64,000 nucleotides of DNA from Rotaria sp. Silwood1 (lineage: Eukaryota > Rotifera > Eurotatoria > Philodinida > Philodinidae). The notes beneath the pieces are model-generated. The model made no database searches. It saw only the letters and a program-made list of their open reading frames with translations, and was not told the origin of the DNA. The stretch is taken from positions 1,406,244 to 1,470,243 of the forward strand of contig CAJNOP010000028.1 in assembly GCA_905250075.1 (NCBI GenBank). The letters run 5' to 3'. A program made the translations under genes and the position numbers. This document shows positions 25,272-42,946 of this stretch, in pieces. How positions within the stretch are numbered: position 1 is the first letter of the stretch; the number at the start of each line of letters is the position of its first letter.

Positions 25272-27808
25272 GATACAAAATAAGAACACTTAATCGAATT
25301 AAATATTATTTATTAGAAAGAAGAATTCAATTTTTTTAAAACAGATGAAGTAGTTTTCTTTCTTTTTTTTTTTTACATCGACTTAGGTTATTAGTTGATT
25401 CGTTCATCGATCAATGCTCGCAGCGTAGCAGCAGTATTGAACAAACCATATTTATCTTTCTCTCATTTTTCATGCATCCGTTCATGTGGATAGAAAAAAA
25501 GAAATGTAACCTTGGTCGAAGTTATGCATATAGCAAATATACACTTTAACGTCTAAAAGTAAGTTTATTTAAAAAGAAATATTTATCGTTTCATGGACAT
25601 CATGCAATAATTATGTTTTAATATTACACACGTGTTGACTAAATTATGCAAAAAGAAAAAAGAAAACGAATATGTATATCTGAAACGGCTTTCAAATAAA
25701 ATATCGTTCATTTCGATTCTTTATGACATGAGGACTTTTTTTTTTACAATGTCAAATATGCATATGTCTCATTTTTAATGTAAATATATAAATCATTAAG
25801 GTGTTATGCTACCACAGATATATATATATTAGATACGGTATGTATTAAAGATAAAAAAAAGGATGACAAATTTTTTTATAATATAAAATCAAAAGATTAC
25901 TGATGAATTCATTTGATGTGGAGACAGCTGTTGTCTGTCAACTGTTTAATTATCATTCTATTGTTTGTTACATTGTGCAATTGAATGTGTTAGGGCACGA
26001 ATGGTTAAAAGTAGGCGTCAACAGGTGCTCAATTTTTTTTATACTATGACATCATCTGTCCTTACGGAAATTTCATTATTAAAACTTATTCAAACTCATA
26101 TTTACGTATTCATTGTAGTTGTTATTATTGTCAACATCAACAAACTTACTCTCATGCATATATCGAACCACAAAGAAAGGAATTCTCTTTCACAATATTA
26201 TTCATTCTTTCAACAAGTAGGAGTAAGTGTATTTTAAAATAAAAGAGTAAGAAAGATTTGAATAATTAAGTCAATAGAATAAAAAAGCATCAACTATATG
26301 TTCATTGATAAACACCTACACATTAATGAGTCTTTAAATTTAAACGCTATTTAACACCTACACAAATGTATGTTTTTAGTCTAAACATAGAAGAAAAATT
26401 AATTTCATGTTTATGTTTTTCTTCTTCGGCTTCATCTGCTCCATATCAGATATAGAACGAAGGTATTCAGACAGAATAGACAAAAAATGAAGAAAAAAAA
26501 AAGAATCAGAAAAGAAATGATGTAATATAAAAGACATAGAATATGAGTGTAAAAAGAAAGAAAAAGTTTATATCTCTCCTTTTTTTTTCTTGTATAGTTC
26601 GCACTGTCGTACCACTATCATTGATTATATCAGTGGTATTGTCGGGTTTTTGATGACGATTGTACGTTGTTATCTATAACACTGTCAAAACATCGAAAAA
26701 AAAATGACAACATTCATTTTCTTTCTCGTTCGCCTTGAATAACATCAGCAGAATACTAAGTGACGACGACCGTGTGCTTGCTGCCTTTATATCCACGCTC
26801 GGTTAGGTAACGTGAGCACATATATACAAACTACATGTATGTATGCGACTGTACAAAACAGACGCACGTATATACACATACATATTTCCTTTTTTCTTTC
26901 GTCTTCCTTTTTGATAAACTGGCCTTACAGCAAACATAGAAGTGAGTTAATAAACGAGTCACATTCTTTTTTTTCGTTGAACAATCTATTCTTATTGTTA
27001 CTTTATTGACGATAAACAAAGAATAGAAATTTTCAAGATGAACTATTATAATATATGAAGCCAATCCCTATAAGATGTGACAACACGATGTTTTGTCTTT
27101 CTTTACTTATATATGCTAAGTTGATTTTCCTTTTTCTTTAGTAGATTGTTGGACAAGTATACTTGCCGAGACATTTATTCTTTGTTTAGTCACTACCACC
27201 TCAGCCCGATAGTCCAATCAATTGAATTATAATTATACAAATGTCTATATTTTGTATAGCGGCGCACAATCGATTGTGTTTTTATTGCTGTCTCTCTGTC
27301 GTTCGGGCCGAATGAGCGACCAGACGGACGACGACCGAGTAGACAGACATATACACATTCACAATTCTTTGTTTGATCGCCTTTTGTGTTATGGTGGTGT
27401 CACGAAAAATGAGAACGAGAAATAGAGAAAATTTCTTACCACACACACACACCATTAATGTAGGAAAAAAAGAGAAAAAGAGAGAGAGAGAGAGAAAAAA
27501 AAGAATGAGAAAAAGAAATTATTTGACCCTCACATGGTTGTAGTTGAAACCACTATCATCAATAAATTGTCCTTAAAAAGAGATTTACATATAGATGAAG
27601 TCTTTCCAAGGTTCATTTCAAATGGCAAAGATTTACAAACAAATGCGTAGTTATCATTTCTTACAGATGATTTGAATAATTCTCAAGTCTTTTTTTTTAC
27701 ATTTAGATGTGAATTTTGATCGGTAATAATAACATCATTATTCATATATATATATATACATATACCTACCTACCTATATACATACATACATATATATATA
27801 TTTATATC
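25272..27808. other. Intergenic / upstream region of the Shark kinase gene
   Basis: AT-rich with no gene seen. 27.2-27.4 kb is richer in CpG (GCGGCGCAC, GAGCGACCAGACGGACG) and may be promoter or 5' UTR. CA and GA microsatellites follow at about 27441-27494. Confidence 0.4.
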
Positions 27809-33179
<5,371 letters not shown>

Positions 33180-33536
33180 GTATAAACATTTATTCTATGG
33201 TTCCAATTATGCCAAACCGGTTTTTTACCTGTGAACAATTCTATTATTGGCTTTTTCTGTACATTAATACAAAAACCCAGTAGGATAAAAAAAAAAGAGA
33301 AAAAAAATGAAAGAAATCTGTTTTTTTTTGCGGAACGAGTTTGTTTCTTTTTCTTTTTTTGTTTGTGTTCATATTTAATAACAAAATATAATAATGAAAG
33401 ATATTTTGCTATTTTCTTTTAAAATGATACTAAGGGTGATATAAAAAAAAAACCACAACAAAAAAAATTGAGCATTCTTATTTTACTTTTTTTTTTTTAA
33501 ATAGATATATTAGAAGTTAAAAAATAAAAATTCTGT

Positions 33537-34450
33537 TTATGCACCTTCTATAAATTCAACATCTCTGTCTAGGTTTAAATATTGTTTATGTGTATCGTCT
33601 GAACTGGATCGACGTGATATTTGCGTATTAGTAGTTGGTAAAAGTGTTGCATTTGCATTTGTTTCATCAATTTCTCTATTAAGTGATTCTAAATAAAGTT
33701 TATTATGATAAGCTATTCCACTATGAACTAATATCGAGCCCATAACAAGTAAAAGTAAAGCTATTAACACAGATATTAAATCATCAAATTGTGTATGCCG
33801 ACTTAATATAGGTACACGATCCCATAATATCAATGGTACAGCGATAATAATACCAATAATTGAATTTAATGCGTCAGCCATTAATGATCTTGAATTAAGT
33901 ATTTTTGAAAGAATTATTTTAATAATTGATAAAACAGTAAATACACTTATATGAGTTACAGAATAAGCAAGTAAGAGCCAATCACCTGTTGGCGCGTGTG
34001 GAATAATCATTGATTGTATAGCACGAGATTCAATAGCTAAAAATGAACCGATAAAAAGTGCACCTATAACACAACATACAAGATAATCTCGACGTTTAAA
34101 GTCATCCATCGTTTGAGCTAGTAATAGAAACGATATTTTATAGAATTTGGTTATTATTTTTTTTTTTTAATTTTTTGTCAATCTCTACCTTTTAAATGCC
34201 AAGCAACAAAACAAATACAAATCGAGTCCATTAATGTATCGATTGAATAGCTTAAACCAACCGATGATTTATCAATCATACAATTTATAAATGCTGTCAA
34301 ACCAAGTATAATATCAAGAATAATTGTAAATACACAAATACGATAAGCAAGTGTTTGATAACGTTTAAATGTTTTATCTCGACTAGAATCATCTTCGATA
34401 ACATTTGTTTGACCAATATTATTTGAATTATTATTATCTAATAATATCAT
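33537..34450 (-). CDS. TMEM163-like zinc transporter/efflux protein
   Basis: Two exons (34189-34450, 33537-34117; 71-bp intron, phase 1) encode 280 aa, near the 289 aa of human TMEM163. About six hydrophobic segments are visible, starting at ICVFTIILDIILGLTAFI. SIDTLMDSICICFVAWHLK fits the family's early membrane helices, and SLMADALNSIIGIIIAVPL the later conserved core (compare the family's DxxNSLVGG region). N and C termini are hydrophilic and should face the cytosol. The family belongs to the cation-diffusion-facilitator clan and moves zinc across vesicle or plasma membranes. The start at 34450 (MILLDNN) is preferred; an upstream ATG at 34552 in the same frame would add 34 residues with a hydrophobic stretch. 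It is convergent with the Shark gene, stops 357 bp apart. Confidence 0.82.
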
Positions 34451-34552
34451 ATTTTCTTTTCTTTTTTTATTATTATTTACAATACTTTCGTTGCAAATAA
34501 TATAGCACAATTCGTATATGACTATTATATATAATGATGTATGATCAATCAT

Positions 34553-37500
34553 GCGTATCCCAGCTCACGGTTTGATGTAAAGAACGAATACGAGAAAAAA
34601 AAATATCTTGTCATTACCAAGTATAATTATGTATGAGAAAGAAAAAACGAAATATTCCAGTATCTATATTCTCTCTTCAACTCATTTATTAAGTGGTTGT
34701 TAAAAAAAAAAATCATCGGAACAGATATTTTATAATATGTGCTTTATTATATTTATGAAACGTATAATTAAAATACAAACATTTATTTGCAAACAGATAT
34801 GAAAATTTTTAACTTTTTAACATCATTTTTTTCCATGTATTTAATAGACTAATAATGAACGACAATTACATTAGTATTTATATAGTACAGACATTTGTTT
34901 AGTAGTAAATATGTAACAAATAAATATTAATGAAAAATTGAAAAGGAAAAACATTACTGATGTTTATCAAGAGTAAAAAAAATGATTACTTGAAAACATA
35001 ACAAACAGTCAAAAAAGAAATTGTGGTTATGTTTTATAAGTTAGAGTAATTATTTGTTTTATAAAGAGAAAAGACTGATTTATATTAATATAGAGAATGT
35101 ATACAATCTTAGAAAGCACGAAAGAGAAATTACTTAGTTCCGTTCATTATTTTTATAATGAATAGCGGCAGATAGACAGATTTATATGTTCTTTTTCAGA
35201 TTCAAAAGAAATTTTTTTTTTATGACTATTCTGATTCCCTATACTACTATCGTAATGAGTCAGGATCTGATTTATTTACAAATAAATTAGAATTTCATAG
35301 ATTAATACAATATTATTGGTAATACGATAGTTGAGCCTTCGATATATTAGAATCTCAATGGAATCTCATCACAAAAAATAAATTATTACATATGAAAACT
35401 ATAAAAAAAAACACCTAGAAATAAAATAAAGCTTTCGCTGGATTCAAATGACATGTTCTGGTGTCTATCTATCTATCTATATATATATATGTATGAAAGT
35501 TGCTGATTTAATGTTATAGCTGTTCGTCCATTTCTTCATAAAAGACATATTGAATTAATTATACGATTCTAGTTTTCAGCTTTCGGCAAAAATTAAATTA
35601 CTATGCTGTTCATTTTGAAGGTTTTTTGACAGATTCGTAAGTATAGTCGTTGGTAACTTATTTCTATCATTACATTGAATATTACTTAACCATATTGGGC
35701 AATAAATACATATATATGTATGTATAGTTTATCATTTCTGTTGATCAAAATTACATATGTAAAGCTCATTTGTCGATGTATCCGAATTACTGTAAAAAGC
35801 AAATGAGTTCATATCCATGACGAAGTTTTGTTAGATGTAATAGTGCGAGTTAGTTTATGTCTAGAGATGATGATCACGGTAAGCAGCTGTTATCATTAAT
35901 GCATTCATTAAATATTTATAAACGTTGAGAAATTGAATAGAAAAGTTGACTAACATCTATTGGATACATTTAATTGTTCAATAGATAAATTAAATGTATA
36001 GTTTTTGTATTGTTTCACTGTTACTATGTAACTAATTTTCAAATAAATAGTTTATATCATTATTCGACAACAATATAGTTTATCAATCAATATTGGTTAA
36101 CATAATCAATATTGTTCATTATGTTATTTTTATTAATACTTATGACTTTCGACTGTCATGAACATATATAAGTACACATCCGATTATTCGTTTATCTATC
36201 TTTTTCTCAACCGGATGTCGAAACTCTCCCGGAAGCGACATACATAGCAGGGCATGCTCCCATATATTTTACGCCTAATTTAATTCGCATCATCAAACTA
36301 AACATAATAACGATGTATGATAGGAAAAAAAAAGCAAAAAATATAGCAAAGTTATTATTAGTTGGTTCGCACTTCTTTTTCTTTTATTTCTAATGATTGT
36401 ATACATAGTTGTAGGGTATAGATCTAGTTGTTGTGGATGTGTGCTATAAAACAAATGATGCTACGGGTATATTAGTAAAGAAAAGAGAGCGACATGTGTT
36501 GATGCATATATATATATATATATATTAGAAGTGCTTGCATGCATTCAAGAACAATCGTCGATCAGCGACGGCAACAGCAAGAGCAATAGTAGTAACGGCT
36601 GCAATGCACGACACTGATAAGTATTGCCAATTGTAATTGTCATTCTTTTTTTCTTCGTCGTTGTCGCATTCGTTCTTTCGTCGTTTCTTGCCTTTCTTTT
36701 ACATTCTTTCTTCAGTTTTTTCCGCTGCTACTTCATTATCTCGAGAGACATACAAAGAATAGAATGAACTAGCATCAGAATAAACTGTTGAGTTCATTTA
36801 TTTATTGAGAATCACATACAACTTACGGGAACTAACTTACATAGAATATGGATATATATATATATATAACGTGCTGTTTTGAAATGGATAGTTAGATGGA
36901 AAGCAGAAAATTTCTTTTCTTGTGTGTGTGTGTGTGTGTGTGTTGTTTTCTCTCTCTCCAATCTTGAGAGGTTTGACTCGAACTCTGTTTCCGGTATTGC
37001 ATACTAATAGAAATGAAGGAGCTGAATAGAAAGAAAAAACGAGCGTGGTACATGGATAGTGCTTTATATATACAAAGGCTTATTACGGTGTTCCAGATTT
37101 TTCTCGTTTCGACATGCAACAAACACAATAAAACACAAAAAAGTAGTTTATTAAAAAGACTCTTGTAAGTTTTGTTTATTAGAAAATGATTTTTTTCTTC
37201 TTTTTTTTGGTACTTCAGCATAGTCTAATTATACGAAGCTTGCCTGTCTCTCTCTCTCTCTCTTTCTGATGTTTCCTTCTATCATCACTTGTCGACAACA
37301 TTCTTTTCTTTCTTTTTTTTTCCTCGTTTTTTTTTTTGCTCTTTAGTAATCTAGATGATAGTGATGTTGCCCGAGTCAATCATGTCAATGACGTTGCATG
37401 TTGACGTAACTCTTGGTTTTCTTACTATCTATCAATCGCGCCATATTTTTTAGATGTGATGAGCCCAAGGCTTTTATTATTTTCGTATGGTTGCCGCGAA

Positions 37501-37641
37501 TATGTGATGACACATATCCATGTAGTTACTAACAATAACATTTTATTCACTGTGGGTAAGTCTATTAGTCTAGGAGAAAAATAAAATATGTTACAGCATA
37601 GAATAATAACATATGCTTTATTTCCATAGATTGAAGTTAAT
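34553..37641. other. Intergenic / upstream region of syntrophin
   Basis: 3.1 kb with no gene seen. It contains AT runs (about 36506-36526), a (TG)n microsatellite (36921-36943), a (CT)n run (37247-37264) and CpG-richer patches at 36.5-36.75 and 37.35-37.55 kb that could be promoter or 5' UTR. An acceptor-like TCCATAG just before the syntrophin ATG suggests a 5' UTR intron. Confidence 0.4.
36921..36943. repeat. (TG)n microsatellite
   Basis: An uninterrupted TG dinucleotide run of about 23 bp, about 700 bp upstream of the syntrophin start. Confidence 0.9.
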
Positions 37642-39766
37642 ATGCATGATCGTCATCAATCATATCCAATCGAAGTTCTTTTTGAAGATCATGTAACATT
37701 GAGTGATGGTCGTTCTAAACCTCATCTTGTTTTACTTCAATTAACATCGGAGACACTTATCGTTCGACGCCTTAAAACAACTCAAGTATCATCAATTAAT
37801 AATAAACAAGTTCAAACAATAGTACCACGTAATGTTACTCTTAAAAGACATCCAACAACCCATTCACTTGGCTTTTCAATTAAGGGTGGTTGTGATACGG
37901 GTAAACAAACTAGTAAAAAAAAATTTATTGATTATATTTTTTATAGTTTTTTTCATTTTTGATTAACAGGTTTTCCAGTTCTTATTTCTCGTGTTGTTTA
38001 TACAAATGCACATTTATTACATGTTGGTGATGCTATTTTATCTATTAATAATGAAAATATATCGACTTTAACTCATGATGAAGTCATTACTAAATTACGA
38101 GATGCATCCGGTGATCAAGTTAATTTAACTGTTCAATATATGAATGATATGGCTCCATATTTACATTCAACAACAGGAACAGCAAGATCATCATTATCAT
38201 CAGTAATACCAACAGTACAGACTAGTTTTACATTACCCACACCATCGTCTGTTAGAATAAGGCGACAACAAAATCGTATGTCAGCTGAATATCCTTCGAG
38301 ATATCATCGACCGGGTAAACAACAGCAACGTTTATCATTAATGCTTTCCAATCAACAAAAAGTAAGAATGAATCATTGTTGAGAATGTTTCAAATAACAA
38401 AATAGACATAAGAATATGTCATGAAATCTATACAATGAATAGCAGACAAAGAATGCACTACATTAAACGTATATCTGTATTCTATGCATTCTTATTCTAG
38501 AATGATGAATAGAAATATGTAATATATTATTGTAGTTTCCGCATAAATTACTTAGACAATATAAGATAAATAAAAGAATCATTGTTGCAGAACAAAAATG
38601 ATTATAAACATTGAAAGAAAATAAATACATTAAGTATAATTATTTGTTTTCAGGATACCGATGATTATGAATTACTTAGTCGATTACTATTATGTGAAAA
38701 TGAAAATGAACGATGTCGACATCAATTAGAAGAATTTGCAAAAGAACAACAAGAACAACAGCAACCGCAACAGCAGCAACAACAACAAACAGAACCAATT
38801 ACTACATTAATAGATGAAGATGATGAAGATAATTCGACAATCGATTATGTTTCAGTACAAGAATATTCTCTACTTTATGCATATGTTACTCAATACATAA
38901 CTAGTACAGACAAATTACGTACTAATTCTTTTCAATTGCATACTCTAGATGGTTCTCAATCGGGAATAATTATAAATGATACATCTATTCAACAACGTTT
39001 GTGGATATCACGTATTAATACAATTATACATAATCTAACAACACGTACATTAAATGAACTTAATCAAACATTATTACCGAGTGAACAAGTACTTTATGCA
39101 ACTTGGATACATGAACGTGTAACAAATATTAATCAAAATCGTTTACCAGAATGGAAACCTATATTTATTGTATTAAAAGGTAGTGATTTTTATATATTTG
39201 ATGATAATAAACCACCACCATTATGTGCATATGATTTTATATGTTGTTCACGTATATATCCAATTGTTGAAATACTTCTTGAAATAATATCATCAAAATA
39301 TTTAATTGATGAAAGACAATATTGTTTTACATTAACATTATCAAATGATTTAATAACTACATGTCGTTATTTAAATTTTGAAACAAAAAATGAATTAGAT
39401 GAATTTTTATCAAATTGGCAACGTTCATTATACATGTCTGTTTATGCACTTAAAAATCGTGCATTTGGTTGTATGTATCAAGGACAAATATGTCGTTTAA
39501 TTATTGATATAAATAAAGGTTTTGAAATGTATAATAATGAAACAAATATAATTCTATGGTCATTTACATTTGAACAATTACAATCAAGTTCTGATAATGG
39601 ACGAGATAAAATTTATTTTGAATTTAAACGTGATTCAATATCAAATGATAATGAACCAACAATACGTATTGAAGTACAATGTCAACATTTAAAAATATTG
39701 ATTCATGTGATTAATGCATTTTTAACAATAAAATTAATTGGGAAACGAGATAATACGATTGATTAA
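37642..39766 (+). CDS. Gamma-syntrophin-like adaptor
   Basis: Three exons (37642-37900, 37970-38361, 38654-39766) give 587 aa; human gamma-syntrophins are about 520-540 aa. A PDZ domain lies at about 62-150 (VTLKRHPTTHSLGFSIKGG, then VGDAILSINNENI, with LGFSI as the carboxylate-binding loop) and is split by the first intron, as in many PDZ genes. A basic/Ser linker and a Gln-rich run ([13 protein letters not shown], about residue 250) follow. The C-terminal two-thirds fits the split PH and syntrophin-unique region of the gamma class: YATWIHERV, PIFIVLKGSDFYIF and SSDNGRDKIYFEFKRD (family equivalent SSDDGKSKIKFLF). Syntrophins tether channels and signalling proteins to dystrophin at the membrane. 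The Gln run and longer linker explain the extra length. Confidence 0.88.
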
Positions 39767-40349
39767 GGAAAATATTTCCAGTGATGTTTTGTGTCTTCTT
39801 TTTTTTTTCTGTAACAAATAATTTTATTTTTTACAAATAATTATAATGAAAATATATATATATATACAGTTGTGGTGTTATGGGTTACAAAACGAATGTT
39901 TTATTATTCCAGAATTTCAATAAAAAAAACCCGTTTTGATCTTAATATAATATAGTTTTTGATTAATTATAGTTTTATCAGCTTTCAATAGATAGTTTGA
40001 TGTTATCCTATTAACTAATAATGTATCAATCAAAATTTACCAATCGTAATTTTTTGTGAACTTTACACATTATAGTTTTCTATATTCTTGCATCTCTATT
40101 CTGATATTTCGAGTTAGAAATCAAAACTGCTTCAATATTATACATATATTTACAAAATATGTTTTTTCAACTGTTTCTAATAAGATTTAGATGCATATAA
40201 ACAACTCCCCTGCCGTCGTATCCGATTCCATCAGACAGCATTTTAATGATAATATTACGAAGGATGTGATTTTTCTACATAAAAACAACAATGACATAAC
40301 AACAACAAGAAAAATTAATTTACAAATCAATGGAAAATGTACAAATAAA
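39767..40349. other. Convergent intergenic spacer
   Basis: About 580 bp of AT-rich 3' UTR-like sequence between the syntrophin and truncated meckelin stops. Nothing else seen. Confidence 0.5.
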
Positions 40350-42946
40350 TTAAATCAAGAGTTCCCTTGGAATCAAGGTTTTCTTAGATAAATTTCGTCG
40401 ACCAAATGAATTACGCAAGCCAACTACAATCTATATAATAAGAAATAAAACTTAAATATCTTATCTAAATAAATAATCCTTACTAAATTAAGTAGAAAGG
40501 TAATAATAGCTGCTAATACATAATTTGTAGAAATAAAATCCATGAAGAGAAAAGTAATTATATTCCAAATAAATAAAGAATTTTCTTTACCATAAAATAA
40601 TACTTTTGTAAAAACTTTTTCATCATCTTAAAGACAAAGAAAAGACAATATTATAATTAAAAATTTTATGAATAAAATATATTTACCAATAAATAATATA
40701 TTATCCATACTTGTTGATAAACCAGAACCTATCCTAGTTTGAAATTCATAATTAAAAATTTTTTCAAGAAGATATCGATTTCGGATAAAGTATTGATATG
40801 TTGGTAATGAACGATCAATATATGCACATAAAAATTTATTCAAATTTTGATAAGATTGAAGTAACATATCTGTATAACGTTCCATATCTTTTCGTGTTCG
40901 TCGTGGTCCAATATAATCCTGAATACAACAAAACAAAAAATTAAACTCGAGCTCTGATCGAATATTGTTAGTTTTCAAGCTCAATAAGATTAACAGTTAC
41001 ATCAATAAATAATTAACTCTCAAATTCACTGTCTTGTCTTTATAAATCTATAAATCATTCTACAATATATTTCTCATATTGTATAAATCTAGAGTGAATT
41101 TTGGAAATGATTTTTTGATTTCTTACATAATATTGTCGAAATAGTAAATCATATTGTGCACGAAATGTTCTATTAATTTTCATAATAAATATTTGTTCTG
41201 TTGAATTAGCTTGTAAACCTCGTGTACTACTCATTGATTTTGATTCACGTTCTAAATTCATAAGCATATCTCTAATATTAACATCAGCTATACCATGTGG
41301 TGAACGACCATGAATATAATATCCATGATAATTTTGATCAAGAATAAAAACACTTATATTCGATACAGAACATAAATCAACAAAATTAAGTATTTTATCT
41401 CCGATTAAACGTTGATAGATAATTATATAAACAAAATATTGAATAAAAGCTATTATGAAAATATGAAACATTCAACTGTGATAAGAGTAATACTTAGATA
41501 CTCTTACCCGTTCCAAGTAATACAAGAAAAGCAGTACCAATACGAAAAACACTATCATATTCCATAGTATAATTGGCTGCAGGTGATGATGGAAAGAGAA
41601 TAATGTTAGTATCAACTAAAGCTATATTTTCTAGATTGATTACCTATAAGATAAGTTAAATAAGAGAACATTTTTAAAAAATAAATTATCTACTTTGAGC
41701 AAGAATAAAGCAAAAAAAAGATGAAATGGTACATGAATACGACGAAATGTTTGAATTTCATTAAATTCATTAGCTACAAAACATGTTCGCCAAGCGGAGA
41801 CAGTATTCGAATTAACTAAAAATAGATAACGATAAATCAGCTATTCAATATCAATATGATATTCACGAAAGAAATATCGATATTTTAGCTATCATCGATC
41901 GAACTTTTAAAAGACTAGAAGGATATGTAATGTAATTCTAAGGCAAGGTAAGTATTTTCGTAAAAAATTAAGTATCTTAGAATTGCCGGTAAATCATCAT
42001 GTTTTTTTAAAGAATCCTTTTCTGATTATTAATATTGAAACGTGTTTAAAAATATGTAACTAGACTTTTGGAAGAAATGGAAGAGTCTGAATCATCGGAT
42101 CGAAAAGTTGTGTGCTGTTGGCTCGAATCGTTCATTCAGAAAAGCAAAAACTGATAATTCAACAGCAAAATCAGTTTAAGAAGAAATCGATGACTTTCTC
42201 AAGGAATACAATTTAATCAATGATCTTATTTTTCAACAAACAAAATTCATATCGATATTTTAATAATTAAATATATTTCTTTGTCAGTGTGAAATAGGTT
42301 CATAATCAGGCTTAAGTTTTAACTTTTACAAAACAATTTCTGAAGATTTATTTTTTCTACTTGATAAAAGTTCTTCACATCTAACACAATATAATCTTTC
42401 AACTATATTCATTAACCTGATTTTGGTCTTTCCCAATCTATAAAGAAAATATCTATTGTTGTTTGTTGTATAATAAGATGAATAATATCGATTGTTTTCA
42501 GTATAAATGAAACAATGAATAGAATTTTAAATATATTCTGTTGTGAATTTGTCTTTGATTCAAATGTACTATCAACTTGTGACTATAAAAAAGACTAGAT
42601 ATATGTATGAATTGAAATGTTATAGAATTGATTATTACTTTAAAAAAAATTAACCACCAAACTGAAACACCAGCCATGACAAGAAAAATAACAGTAGAAA
42701 GAATATCAAGAAAATGAAGTAAAAATTTACCAAGTGTCTATGAAAAAAAAAACAGGAGTAATTGCTGCATATCAATATAACAACAACAATAAAAAAAAAG
42801 ACACTGATGCTTACTGGTAAATCGATGACCTCTTTTTCTGATTTTGAAAACCATGCCCATGTTTGTATGACAGCAACAATCATACCTACACCTGATAAAG
42901 TTCCTAGTATAATCCAAACATTACGAGTATGATTTTCTAGATCCAT
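40350..42946 (-). CDS. Ectodomain-less meckelin (TMEM67) paralogue, intact frame
   Basis: Nine exons (42815-42946, 42639-42737, 42417-42582, 41694-41815, 41508-41643, 41127-41449, 40687-40918, 40484-40626, 40350-40430) join in frame to 477 aa. They match only the C-terminal half of meckelin: MDLENHTRNVWIILGTLSG, FFIDWERPK, FVDLCSVSNISVFIL, YYIHGRSPHG, and the end NSFGRRNLSKKTLIP. Exon borders and phases equal those of the last nine exons of the full-length copy at 49.8-51.8 kb, and most exon lengths are identical. The Cys-rich ectodomain and signal peptide are missing. Translation would start at a Met that is internal in the full copy. The old acceptor (AAATAG) survives 25 bp upstream, but a TAA and a one-base length shift cut off the upstream frame. 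All splice sites remain usable, so this may be an expressed multi-pass membrane protein. Function unknown. Confidence 0.85.

Noticed and set aside
26812-27064. Overlapping frames of 65 and 77 aa on opposite strands
   Set aside because: Built from CATATATACAC-type simple sequence and poly-Phe/Ser strings; no domain.
27716-27808. Upstream in-frame ATG for the Shark kinase
   Set aside because: Would add an Ile/Tyr/Thr string coded by a TATATACATAC repeat. The start at 27809 begins normal protein sequence.
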